This document shows positions 15,896 to 25,264 of a DNA stretch of 44,300 nucleotides, piece after piece (the stretch's first letter is position 1; every line of letters starts with the position of its first letter). This DNA comes from Nocardioides sp. J54 (GTDB taxonomy: Bacteria; Actinomycetota; Actinomycetes; Propionibacteriales; Nocardioidaceae). The notes below the pieces were generated by a model, which saw only the letters and a program-made list of their open reading frames with translations, ran no database searches and was not told where the DNA came from. The translations under genes and the position numbers were made by a program. The DNA is taken from positions 1 to 44,300 of the forward strand of contig NZ_JAER01000037.1 of assembly GCF_000519005.1 (NCBI RefSeq). Reading direction: 5' to 3'.

Positions 15896-17551
15896 CTACG
15901 AGTCGTCGGTGAGACCCGGCAGGAAGTGGGCCCGGAGATGGATCAGCACCTCGATCGCTTCCACGAGCAGCTTGGCGAAGCCCCAGGCGAGACTGTCGCT
16001 TCCGAGTTCGGCAGCGAGGAAGTCGTCATAATCGGACCCCTTCCGGTGTGCGGCAGCCCGAGATCGGAGTCGCTGGACCTTCTGGAGGACGGCGACGTCG
16101 CCGTCGGCATATGGATAGCTCTCGTGGTCCAACCAGCGCTTCAGCTTCGCGATGCTGCGCTCGTCCTTGATCTTGTTCGGTAGGACCGCGTCGATTGCCG
16201 AGTCGTTGAGAGCGTCGATCATCACCTTGGCGAGGTTGAGGATCTGTGCTTCGAACTCCGGCTGACTTTCGTTAAGCGGGATGCGAAGACGCTTGATCAC
16301 ATGCGCATCGGCCTCGACGGGTTCGCGGAAGAGATCCCACCCGAGTGCCTTCGGCCAGTCGGCGCGAAGCTTGTCGTAGCGATACTTGAAGCGAAGATCT
16401 GGCGCTTCGGGCCAGGTTGGCTGCGCGAGGAATGATCGGCGGATATTCGTCGAGCTCATCGACGACGTCGGTGTGATGTTCTGGCTTCGCCAGTGGTCGC
16501 GCTCTGATTCGGGAAGGTCGCGGCCGAGATCTCCCAGGAACACCACGATGTGGTCGGGGTGGTCGTTGTCGATCTGGACGCTCCAGAGCCCAGCACATCT
16601 CAAGCGCCCGTCGGAGACCGTGAACTTCCGAGAATCCTCGTAGTACTTCTGCAGGACGTCTCGGCGAAAGAAAACGGGCGTCAGATAGTGGGGCGCGTCC
16701 GGGTTCTTGCCGAAGTAGTTGGCCAGGGTGTCTGGGTCGCAGGTGTGGCGAACTGGCCGTCCATTTTCGTCTTCCCCGATGATGAACTCGGGGTAGTGCT
16801 CGGGGCTCGTCTCGTCGAACGGCCAGACGCCGGCGTGGCGCTGTTCGGGCGCCGGCAGAACCCTCGTCCCGAGCAACCGGGAGAACGGTCCCTTCCGCAT
16901 GCCGCCACCGAGGTGGCGCTGGGCGGTGAACGAGATGCGTTCCTGGTCGCCCTCGATCTCGATATCCAGCGCGTCGTAGTCAACCGTGTCAGCGTCGGCG
17001 AGGTCTTCGACGAACTGCACGGAGTCGGTGAATAGCAGCAGGTCGAGTTGCCGGCCGGCTTGGAACTGCTTGAGGAGATTGGTCCGGATACGCACTTCGG
17101 TGCTCGAAACCGTCGCGGCTACGTACTCAGTGCCGTCGTCACTCAGCTTGATGAGCTTGGCGGCGTCCGGGCTCATCCACAGGTTGTGGTAGAGCCGAAA
17201 CTCCTCCGAGAGCTGCGGAAGCATGTCGGGGAGGCCGCCGTGAAATTCCTGCATGAGAACGAGCGGCTCCAACCCATCGTCGGTGCCGTAGCGGTGGTAA
17301 TGGGTCTCAGTTCCGCCCTCCCCGTAGGACTGCGAGAACCCGGGGAGCCCGTAGCCGATGTGGAAGTCCCAACTAGCATCGGCCACCGCCTCCGCCCGTC
17401 GACCAGGTTCGGAGAACGCCGAGAAGTACGCACCGTTACCGGCATCATCACGCCAGGACGAGTAGACGACGGTCCACGGACCGGTGCCATTGGCACGGAA
17501 CTCTTGGAGCGCTCGGGTCTGTCTCAGCCGATCGAGGGCGTCTTCGGTCAC
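15896..17551 (-). CDS. Last gene of the defence-like operon, 551-residue unknown protein
   Basis: The protein starts at a GTG overlapping the upstream HEPN gene by four bases (GTGA). It is soluble, with no signal peptide and no nucleotide-binding motif. Distinct stretches are SYGEGGTETHYHRYGTDDG (about 73-91), IEIEGDQERISFTAQRHLGG (mid), and a helical C-terminus with LRSRAAAHRKGSDYDDFLAA and LLVEAIEVLIHLRAHF. I recognise no family. Its fixed place at the end of a four-base-overlap operon with helicase and methyltransferase genes suggests a subunit or specificity factor of the same system. That is inference. Confidence 0.72.
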   Translation of the reverse strand: MTEDALDRLRQTRALQEFRANGTGPWTVVYSSWRDDAGNGAYFSAFSEPGRRAEAVADASWDFHIGYGLPGFSQSYGEGGTETHYHRYGTDDGLEPLVLMQEFHGGLPDMLPQLSEEFRLYHNLWMSPDAAKLIKLSDDGTEYVAATVSSTEVRIRTNLLKQFQAGRQLDLLLFTDSVQFVEDLADADTVDYDALDIEIEGDQERISFTAQRHLGGGMRKGPFSRLLGTRVLPAPEQRHAGVWPFDETSPEHYPEFIIGEDENGRPVRHTCDPDTLANYFGKNPDAPHYLTPVFFRRDVLQKYYEDSRKFTVSDGRLRCAGLWSVQIDNDHPDHIVVFLGDLGRDLPESERDHWRSQNITPTSSMSSTNIRRSFLAQPTWPEAPDLRFKYRYDKLRADWPKALGWDLFREPVEADAHVIKRLRIPLNESQPEFEAQILNLAKVMIDALNDSAIDAVLPNKIKDERSIAKLKRWLDHESYPYADGDVAVLQKVQRLRSRAAAHRKGSDYDDFLAAELGSDSLAWGFAKLLVEAIEVLIHLRAHFLPGLTDDS

Positions 17552-18666
17552 TGCAGCTCCAGGTCCCTCGCCCGCGATAGATGGGCAGCGACCGGCTTGG
17601 TGCGACGCTTGCGCCCGAAGGTCTGCAGTACGGCGACGTCGAGCTCGTCGTCGGTGATGCCGACGCGCTTGGTCTTGATGTGCCGCACTGCGTTGGCGAT
17701 CTCGACTGGGCTGATGTGGATGAACGGACGGTCAGCGTTGCTGTCGTTGGGGCGGAACTCGGTCCAGGAACCGGGGTCGATCTCACGAGGCCAGACGAAC
17801 TCGTCTTCGTCGACGAAGAGACCGGCCTGCCTGATTTGGTAGGCGATCTTCTTCTCACGGTTCGCCCGCACACGCTGCAGTCCAAACGACTGAGCGGTCT
17901 TGTCCACGAGTCGATCGAGATGGATCGGACCCTCGTACGTCGCGATCTCGACGGCGACTGCCCTCACTTTCTCCTTGGCCACCTTCTTGGGCAGGTCATC
18001 GAGGACGTCGACCGCGCCGACCGGGACTACAGTCCATGGCTCGAACTCCAGGCGCATGCTGCCAATGACGCTGGGTTCGCGTTCCAACAATTCCGGATCC
18101 GGGGTTACGACCTCGGGGTTGTCAGTGCCCTCTGTGTTGCCGGGGGTGGGAACCTCGGCGCGAGCTGGAGAGGGCGAGGCGGGTGGCGTTGCTGACGCTT
18201 CGGCAGCCTGCTCGGTGACTCCCGCTTCCACGGCCAGTGCGGTGAGCGCCTCGTGACGGATGCTCCGTGCATCCTCAATACCGTCGTCGTCGAAATGCTC
18301 CAGGAGGCGGACGCAGAAGTCGTTGGCGCGGAACGCTTCCTCGACCGAGAAGTCGTACATGTGCGCCATCTGCTTCCGGACGATGCGGAGCTCGTTGCCG
18401 ATGGTGCTGACTGTGCGCTGCTTGTCATCAAACGGGTAACCGAAGTCGCCGAGCCGCTCGGTGAGCATGCGGAGTTGGGCCTGAAGGTCGTACGTCCAAT
18501 GCTGGTAGCCGCCCGAGAAACCCTTCTTCTGGTCAAGGATGTCGAGCACCACAGTCCACGCGTGGCCGCCGAGGTTGGGTGCGAGCTTCGCGGCGATGAT
18601 CGGATCGAGCCTCTTCGCGAGGTGGTCGAGCCCTTCCTTCACGGACAGGTTCGGCTTGAAGGTCAT
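17548..18666 (-). CDS. Swt1-like HEPN plus DUF3320-like protein
   Basis: The gene encodes 372 residues. The N-terminal 125 residues match the Swt1-like HEPN pattern, with NELRIVRKQMAH giving R97-x4-H102, the RNase signature of active HEPN domains. A Pro/Ser/Thr-rich linker (about 150-195) follows. Near 240-300, EIATYEGPIHLDRLVDKTAQ then RREKK-like and VWPREIDPG resemble DUF3320, found in several helicase-linked defence proteins. The start overlaps the methyltransferase stop by one base (TGATG). The inferred role is a toxin-like RNase or an adaptor within the operon, acting if modification or helicase sensing is triggered. RNase activity rests on the motif only. Confidence 0.78.
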   Translation of the reverse strand: MTFKPNLSVKEGLDHLAKRLDPIIAAKLAPNLGGHAWTVVLDILDQKKGFSGGYQHWTYDLQAQLRMLTERLGDFGYPFDDKQRTVSTIGNELRIVRKQMAHMYDFSVEEAFRANDFCVRLLEHFDDDGIEDARSIRHEALTALAVEAGVTEQAAEASATPPASPSPARAEVPTPGNTEGTDNPEVVTPDPELLEREPSVIGSMRLEFEPWTVVPVGAVDVLDDLPKKVAKEKVRAVAVEIATYEGPIHLDRLVDKTAQSFGLQRVRANREKKIAYQIRQAGLFVDEDEFVWPREIDPGSWTEFRPNDSNADRPFIHISPVEIANAVRHIKTKRVGITDDELDVAVLQTFGRKRRTKPVAAHLSRARDLELQ

Positions 18667-21600
18667 CAGAAGATCACCTCGCCCTGCGTTCCAGGAAGCA
18701 TCCCGTCCTCGAAGAACAAGGCAGCGTTGTCCGATGACGTACCGCCCTTCGGCGGCTTGCGCAGAGCGTCGGGCACGGGAGGCAGTTCGTCAGCGGGAAT
18801 GAGCGGGCCCGCAAGGATCTGCTCCAGCAAGGCGATTCCGTCAGGCACGGTCGCGAGAGTCTCCTTGATGGCGGCGACGATCTCGACGAGCTCATGGCTC
18901 CACTCAGGCGCCCAAGCAGTGGGTCGGATGTGGTCGAGCGGTGAAGCGCTGGAAGCAGCGCGGCCAGCCGGCTTCGACATGCGGTAGCCGAGCCACTTGG
19001 GGATCACGGCCATGCCGCTGACCTCGAACACCCAAGCCTCTTCCGGAACGCCGGTGAGTACGCCGTCGGCGACCTTCAGGGTCTCGGAGGCGGCGTCGAA
19101 CTTGATGTCTGCCTTCGCGTCCGGGAGACGGGACGGCTCGGCCTGCCAGGCGACACCAGAGGTCGGCAGCGAGCCAGCGCCGAAGCGCTCGCCGAAGGTC
19201 TGGAGCCAGATCAACTTCTCGCCATGTTGCGACATACGGGCGAACAGCTCGGGGTCGGCGGTGAGCGGAACGCGGGGGCCTGGAGTCTCGAGGGCCTCGT
19301 GGAACCGATCGGTGTAGTCGGTGCCAGCAAGCACCCCGAAGGTGTAGGCGAAGAGCAGCTCGACGGTGACCTTGGTGCCGAGCTTGCCGCCGAGGACCTT
19401 GAGCGCCGCCGGGTCTGCGTTGGGGGTGCACTTGGCGTCGCGGTACAGCGGGACGATGTCCTTGCCGCCGTAGGAGCCCCGGAAGTGATGCTTGTCTGGC
19501 ACGGCCGTCGTCAGGGTCGCGGCCGGTCCGCTGCCGAGACTCGTGGTCGTCATCGTCGTGAGGAACACCTGCTTGTCCGACAGGGATGCCCAGAGGGAAG
19601 GACTCTCCGTCTTGGCGAGCCGGGGATCTTGGAACGTCCACTGTCGGTCGAAGGAGCGCATCCCGAACCTGACGATCGCCTGGTGCGGAGCGCCCCCCTT
19701 CAGATCGACAAGCGGGGTCATGCCCGGCACCTTCGTCGTGATGCTGCGCCCGGTCTTCGAGGGCGAGAAGTACCTCAGCCGCTCGTCAGGCACAGTCGTG
19801 TCGACGAACCGCTCCCAGCGCTCCTCCAACAGCGAGGCGATGGGTGCCACCGGCCAGGTGCGGCTGATCATCGACCCCGGCTGCTGCCACGGAAACAGGT
19901 CGGTCACCTTCGGGCATGCTGCCCAGTCGGCGCCGCCTGCGGTCGGGATCAGGGGCGCGTGCCAGTCAGTACTCGCCTCAAGGGTGGTGAGTGTCGTCTT
20001 GCCAGCGGCGAGGTCGGTGAGCGCGGAAAGCTTTTCAGCCCTGGTGCCCCAGTAGCTGGCGTACCGCACGGGCGCTGGCTTGCTTCGATCGCCGTTGCCA
20101 TGGCGCACGAGGGTCACGATCGCGACCGGCGACTCGATGTCGAAGACGTTCTCGTCCTTGCGGGTGCCCTTGTTGTCGCCGTGGAGGTCGACGACGGTGA
20201 TCTCGTCCGCGACCTCACGGGCGAGTCGGCGAAGGCCGAGGAATCCGGGGCCGTCGAGCCACGACGACGCTGTGATCATCGAGATGACGGCAGGGCCTGT
20301 GTTCTCCTCGAACACCTTCCAGATCGCCCAGCGCCAGAAGTAGACGTAGAGGTTGTAGAGGCTGGCATGCGCGCTGAAGATCACGTGCTTCTTGGCATCG
20401 TCGAAGATGTCGTCGAACAGCGACCGAGATGCGCCGTCCTGTAGGGCGGTGATGAAGCCGCCCGTGCCGCTGCTCTCGACGCGGTCGTAGGGCGGGTTGC
20501 CGATCAGGACGTTGTGGTTCCAGTCGTACTTGACCTCATCGGCGTGTGCGCCCTCCGTGCTGATCGGGTCGGCGAGCGCTTCGATGACGTGTGGGTGCTT
20601 GGCTCCAAGCGTGTCGCCGAGGTAGATAGGCAGGCGTGCCTTCTCCCGGAGCTCCTCGGAGATGTCGAGCGATACCTTGAGGTGGCTGACAGCGTAGGAG
20701 GCGAGTGAGATCTCGCATGCGGAGGCATGGGCCAGGGCGGCTGCCTCGCCGGACTCCTTGTCGTTGCGCCTGGCCTGCCGCAGCCATTCGACGAGGAACG
20801 TGCCGGTGCCATTGGCGGGGTCGAACATCGAGACGACTGCGTCGTCCGCCCTGGCGCGCTTCGGGATGTCGATGTCGGGGTTCGCCTCGACGTACTCGGC
20901 CCAGGTGGTGGAGTCTGCGACACCAAGCGGCAGCCCGAAGGACTTCAGCGCGTCGTCGACGGTCTTGACGATGTAGCGCACCACCGGAAGGGGCGTGTAG
21001 AACGCACCCAGGTTTTTCCGCTGGTCGGGGTCGTACTGAGCGAGGAACTCTTCGTAGAAGTAGACGACCGGGTCGTCGCGCTGGTTGTCGGCACCGAAGT
21101 CGGCGAGCAGCTCGTCGACGTCCGTTACGGCGAGCTGCTCCGCAAGCTCGTTCAGGCCCAGCTCGTCAACGTCGATAACCCCATCGGAGTCGTCGCGGAA
21201 GCGCGAGTAGATCGCGTCGAGGAACTCGTTGTCGAACTTCAGGGCGGAGACGGACTGGTCAGCCTTGAACTCCTCGGGGTGCGCGATGCGGGCGGTCAGC
21301 AGCCCGTAGACCATCGTCTGGGCATAGACATCGGCGAACCGGTCAGGCGTCAGGTTCCCCAGCAGTTGCTCGCGGACATCGTTGAACAGGGCCCGGATCG
21401 GACCTCCCTCGGTCTCGACCTCGTAGAGCGCACGAACTTCGTCGCGAACGTCCTGAGCGACCTCAGCCATGCGGGCCGACAGTGCCTTGGCTGACCGGAT
21501 GCCCTCACGGTAGCCCCGGAAGCCCTGGCCGAACTCAGGGCTCATGACGATCTTCGGGCCGTCCGGGGATTCCCAGAACAGGTCGGGTACGCCACGGCGT

Positions 21601-22100
21601 ACCAGGAGATCGAGTCGGGCGGAGGTCGGCTCGTTGCTCCAGGAAAGGACATTGAGCACGCGCTTGCCGTCCTTCTCGCGGAAGTTGACGACGTGCAGGA
21701 GGTGCTCGTTGCCTTCGGAGAGGCAGAAGAACAGCAGATCAGGGAGATCCCATTGGGCGTGGGTGCCGCTGCCCTTGCGGGCGCGCTCGTTCTTGACAAG
21801 ACGCTGCACGAGGCGGCGGATCGCCCCGACCGGCAACCGGCCGCCGTCGAACTCCAACACCCAGACGCCGAACGCCTGATCCTTCTTGAGCTGCGGAATC
21901 TGAGAGATGTGCTTGAGCTTCGCGACCTTCTCCGGATCGAGGTGGAGCTCCTCCGGTTCCCACTCCAACTGGAGGTCGTCCCAAGTCAGCCCATCCGGGA
22001 TGGGCCACTCCAGGCCGTCGAGGAGCAACGTCAGGAGGTCGTCGGTCGAGCGGGGCGCCGACCTCAGGAGCTGGCGGAGGCGTTGTTCGTTGGCAGTCAT
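18666..22100 (-). CDS. N6-adenine DNA methyltransferase (large, type IIG/BREX-like)
   Basis: The protein has 1144 residues. After a helical N-terminus come FGAFYTP-like GAFYTPLPVVRY and motif I DPANGTGTFLVEWLR (about 425), then motif IV IGNPPYDRV (about 532). These are the marks of gamma-type adenine methyltransferases. The C-terminal 550 residues probably hold target recognition. I see no PD-(D/E)xK motif, so restriction is likely supplied by partners. The start at ATG 22100 overlaps the helicase stop (ATGA). The inferred role is marking host DNA so that the system spares it. Confidence 0.87.
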   Translation of the reverse strand: MTANEQRLRQLLRSAPRSTDDLLTLLLDGLEWPIPDGLTWDDLQLEWEPEELHLDPEKVAKLKHISQIPQLKKDQAFGVWVLEFDGGRLPVGAIRRLVQRLVKNERARKGSGTHAQWDLPDLLFFCLSEGNEHLLHVVNFREKDGKRVLNVLSWSNEPTSARLDLLVRRGVPDLFWESPDGPKIVMSPEFGQGFRGYREGIRSAKALSARMAEVAQDVRDEVRALYEVETEGGPIRALFNDVREQLLGNLTPDRFADVYAQTMVYGLLTARIAHPEEFKADQSVSALKFDNEFLDAIYSRFRDDSDGVIDVDELGLNELAEQLAVTDVDELLADFGADNQRDDPVVYFYEEFLAQYDPDQRKNLGAFYTPLPVVRYIVKTVDDALKSFGLPLGVADSTTWAEYVEANPDIDIPKRARADDAVVSMFDPANGTGTFLVEWLRQARRNDKESGEAAALAHASACEISLASYAVSHLKVSLDISEELREKARLPIYLGDTLGAKHPHVIEALADPISTEGAHADEVKYDWNHNVLIGNPPYDRVESSGTGGFITALQDGASRSLFDDIFDDAKKHVIFSAHASLYNLYVYFWRWAIWKVFEENTGPAVISMITASSWLDGPGFLGLRRLAREVADEITVVDLHGDNKGTRKDENVFDIESPVAIVTLVRHGNGDRSKPAPVRYASYWGTRAEKLSALTDLAAGKTTLTTLEASTDWHAPLIPTAGGADWAACPKVTDLFPWQQPGSMISRTWPVAPIASLLEERWERFVDTTVPDERLRYFSPSKTGRSITTKVPGMTPLVDLKGGAPHQAIVRFGMRSFDRQWTFQDPRLAKTESPSLWASLSDKQVFLTTMTTTSLGSGPAATLTTAVPDKHHFRGSYGGKDIVPLYRDAKCTPNADPAALKVLGGKLGTKVTVELLFAYTFGVLAGTDYTDRFHEALETPGPRVPLTADPELFARMSQHGEKLIWLQTFGERFGAGSLPTSGVAWQAEPSRLPDAKADIKFDAASETLKVADGVLTGVPEEAWVFEVSGMAVIPKWLGYRMSKPAGRAASSASPLDHIRPTAWAPEWSHELVEIVAAIKETLATVPDGIALLEQILAGPLIPADELPPVPDALRKPPKGGTSSDNAALFFEDGMLPGTQGEVIF

Positions 22101-25100
22101 CGCACTTCCATCCAGCAGAGCGTCTTCGGGGTCGGGGCATCCATCGGCAACTGTGTTTCCTTGCGGAGACGCTTGGTCTCGTCCCGCTCGAACTCGCGCA
22201 GAGCGCGGTGAACCTCGGCGCGGTCGCTGAATGCCGCAGCCGGAGTGGACGGGTCGGCTCCGATGGCGCCGTCGACGGTGTGCAGGGCACGTTCGACTCC
22301 GTCCGCCGTGCGGAGCGACCACTCGATCTCGCCGGGCTCGATCGTCCACTCAGCCTCGTGGTCGTCGTCCTTGACCTTGGTGAGAACGGGAACTCGTCGA
22401 CAGATGAACACACCACTCGGCTTGCCGTCCTTGGCCGCTGAGATTCCATCGGGGAGCCGCTCGACGAGCTCGTCCAGGCCGGGGTTCTCCTTGACCAGAT
22501 GGAGCCACTTCAGCCGGAGATCCTCGATCGGCGCGATGTCGCCGTTGTATTCGTCCTTGAAGGCCTGGAAGACCTTCACGTCGTCGTACATGTCGGACTC
22601 GTCGATGAGCTTGCCGCCCGGGATGCCGAGGGTGCTGGAGATCATCAGCGTCTTGCCGTGGACCCGGCTATAGAGGGTGAGCAGGTCCTCGATCTCGGCC
22701 GGCGGCAGGAAGTTCCGGATCTGGATGTGACCGCGGGACTTCTTCGCCGACGGCTTCTCCTTGACCAGCTCCTTCTCGATGGCGGGGTTCATGCGCCGGT
22801 CGACGCGGCCGATGCGCTGCATCAGGCGCACGGGGTTCCAGTGGATGTCGTAGTTGACGAGCAGGCTGCCGTCTTGCAGGTTGACGCCTTCGCTCAACAC
22901 GTCCGTAGAGACCAGAACGCGCAGGGGCGCGAGCTTCTTGCGGTCCTCGGCAGACACCTTGTTGTAAAAGGGAGCGAACCGCTTGATCATCGCGTATCGG
23001 TCGGCGCCGCGGGTGCCGTCGATCCGGTCGACGTCGACAAGACCGTCCTTGCGAAGTTGCTCCTCGAGGTACCGGGCGGTGTCGGCGAATTCGGTGAAGA
23101 CGATGACCGGTTCGTTGCGGAACTCGGGCGTGAAGACCGTGTTGTCGATGGTCTTCTTGCCCTCCTTCGAGGGTCCAAGCAGTAGGTCGCGCAGACGAAG
23201 GTACTTGTCGTCGTACCCCGCGCCCCCGAGGATCAGGCCCATGAAGCGCCGCAACTGGTCGAGGTCCTCGAAGGCTGCGTCGATCATCTCCTGCAGCTTG
23301 TAGTCACCGCCGACGAGGTTGTACTCCAGCTCGTTGAGCTCTTCCTCCGTGAGATCCTCCTCGTGCCAGACCTCCTCGAGCGTGGCCCGGTAGCGGTCGT
23401 GGATCGCCTTGAGGGTCGGCTCGTTGACGGTGCGCCACTCGGCCAGCCGGATCTCCTGATCGGGGTCGATCTTGGTGTTGACGTCGAGCCACCGGAGCAC
23501 CTTCGCCGACAGATCGAGGCAGGAGCCGGCGAAGGCAGCCAGACTCGACTCGAACCGCTTGAGGAAGGTCGTGCGGATCAGGGCCACGACCTGCTTCTGT
23601 CGGTTCTCGGCCTTGGTGTCGACGTCCTTGTTCGTCGAGAACGCCAGCGGGTAGTACATCGGCAACACGAAGAGAGGTGTGGCCCGACTGAACGCGTTCT
23701 GAAGCTCGGTGAACAACGGGGAGTAGAGAGTGCCGAAGTCGTACTCCACTACGCGCGGGACTTGAGTCTCGGGGAAGACGACCTCGCTGCCGCCGGCGAT
23801 CTTGGAGCTCTCGACGGCGTACTTCCGGCTGTTCTGGTGGATGACCGACTGAAACAGCTTGTCCTGGGCCATCAGCGCTGCGATCGCCGCGCTGTCCGGC
23901 ACCGCGCTCTTGAACGGGCGCTCAAGCTCGATCGTGTACTTGCGCAAGCTGTTGATGCCTATGCTGGCGAAATAGTCGTCCTCATCGACTCCGGTGAACA
24001 GCTCCGCCTGGTGCACCAGATCGAACAGCGAGTTGTTGATCGGGGTCGCAGTCAGCAGGAACACCGTCTTGCCCTTGCAGATCTCCTGCATCCGCCACCA
24101 GCGGGATCCCCACGGGTTGTCCTCGTCGTCCTGATCGGGTGCCTTGCCGTGGTTCCGGAAGTTGTGCGCCTCATCGATGATGATCACGTCTGCGCGCTTC
24201 GCGAGGTGTTCGATCTCGGCGGCACCCTTCTGGGTGCTGAGGTCGGTGTGTGCCCTAACGAGGACGTTGGAGAACTGGCCGAACAGGTCGGGCAACTTCT
24301 CCTGAAGCTCGGGGTTCCACACGGCGTCCTGGCCGGTCTTGGTGGCCATGATCAGAACGTTCTTGTGGTGACGGACCGCGTAGTACTCAGTGAGCATCAA
24401 GCCGACGAACGTCTTGCCGAGACCGACGCCATCGGTGAGGAAGCCGCCGTTCCAGCGACGTGACATCTCGACGAGGGAGTGGAAGGCCTCCTGCTGATAG
24501 GGAGCCAGCATCGGGTAGATGACCGAGTCTGACTCCTCCCAGCTCTTGTCCGTGGGGTCGACGTTCGCGGTGAGTGCATGGAGGGCCTTGGCGTACACCT
24601 CGAACGGCGTGAACTGTCGGACGTTGTGCTCCAGGACCGAGAGCAGCTCGGCGTTGACCGGCGCGGCTTCGGCCCAGTGCTTCTCGTACCACTCCTGAAG
24701 GTCGGCGACCTCCGGCCCCTGGAACCTCACGTTGAGCTCAACGTTCTGCGTGAGGCCCGGCCGGGTGAAGTTGGACGAGCCGACCAGCGCAGCCGAGCCG
24801 ACGACCTTCAGCTTGCTGTGCGTGATGTACGCCTTGGCGTGGAACTTCTTCGGCTTGTAGACGCGGATCTCGATCTTGCCAGTGCGGATGCCGTCAACGA
24901 CCGCGTCTACGCCGGTGAGGAAGGCGTCACGGGTCTGCCGCTCGACCACGATCGAGGTGTCGAGGGCAGCAACGATGGCGTCGGCCGTGGTGCGGCTCGT
25001 TTCGCCGCCGATCAGAAGCCGGATCTTGTCGACCTTCTGCCACGCCCCGTCCAGGGCGAGGAAGGCGCCGATCTCGAAGTGGCCCGTAGCGATGTCGATC

Positions 25101-25192
25101 GCCGAGCTGATGTCGCACCACTCGCGGACGTACTGGAGCGCCTTCCAGTCCTCAGCGGTGTTGTCGACGATGAACTGCTCTGGTGTTGCCAC
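22097..25192 (-). CDS. PLD-domain plus SNF2-type helicase fusion
   Basis: The protein has 1031 residues. Residues 1-170 form a PLD-like nuclease domain with HAKAYI (H118, K120), GSSNFTRPGL (138-147) and E152. From about 230 to 880 lies a superfamily-2 SNF2-type helicase: DGVGLGKTF (Walker A, about 256), IIIDEAHNF (about 337), LLTATPINN, VFTEFADTARYLEEQL, LVSTDVLSEGVNLQ and MQRIGRVDR. DISARM encodes PLD (DrmC) and SNF2 (DrmD) proteins separately. Here they are fused, while DrmA and DrmB are absent. GTG 25192 has AAGGGG upstream and follows the DndB-like gene by 72 bp. The likely role is translocation on, and nicking of, unmodified DNA (inference). Confidence 0.88.
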   Translation of the reverse strand: MATPEQFIVDNTAEDWKALQYVREWCDISSAIDIATGHFEIGAFLALDGAWQKVDKIRLLIGGETSRTTADAIVAALDTSIVVERQTRDAFLTGVDAVVDGIRTGKIEIRVYKPKKFHAKAYITHSKLKVVGSAALVGSSNFTRPGLTQNVELNVRFQGPEVADLQEWYEKHWAEAAPVNAELLSVLEHNVRQFTPFEVYAKALHALTANVDPTDKSWEESDSVIYPMLAPYQQEAFHSLVEMSRRWNGGFLTDGVGLGKTFVGLMLTEYYAVRHHKNVLIMATKTGQDAVWNPELQEKLPDLFGQFSNVLVRAHTDLSTQKGAAEIEHLAKRADVIIIDEAHNFRNHGKAPDQDDEDNPWGSRWWRMQEICKGKTVFLLTATPINNSLFDLVHQAELFTGVDEDDYFASIGINSLRKYTIELERPFKSAVPDSAAIAALMAQDKLFQSVIHQNSRKYAVESSKIAGGSEVVFPETQVPRVVEYDFGTLYSPLFTELQNAFSRATPLFVLPMYYPLAFSTNKDVDTKAENRQKQVVALIRTTFLKRFESSLAAFAGSCLDLSAKVLRWLDVNTKIDPDQEIRLAEWRTVNEPTLKAIHDRYRATLEEVWHEEDLTEEELNELEYNLVGGDYKLQEMIDAAFEDLDQLRRFMGLILGGAGYDDKYLRLRDLLLGPSKEGKKTIDNTVFTPEFRNEPVIVFTEFADTARYLEEQLRKDGLVDVDRIDGTRGADRYAMIKRFAPFYNKVSAEDRKKLAPLRVLVSTDVLSEGVNLQDGSLLVNYDIHWNPVRLMQRIGRVDRRMNPAIEKELVKEKPSAKKSRGHIQIRNFLPPAEIEDLLTLYSRVHGKTLMISSTLGIPGGKLIDESDMYDDVKVFQAFKDEYNGDIAPIEDLRLKWLHLVKENPGLDELVERLPDGISAAKDGKPSGVFICRRVPVLTKVKDDDHEAEWTIEPGEIEWSLRTADGVERALHTVDGAIGADPSTPAAAFSDRAEVHRALREFERDETKRLRKETQLPMDAPTPKTLCWMEVR

Positions 25193-25264
25193 GCGGTGTC
25201 CCCTTGCTCCCTTGCGGTTTGAAACTCTATTGGCGGGCGCCGACGGAAAGCGGCGCTTTCACGA

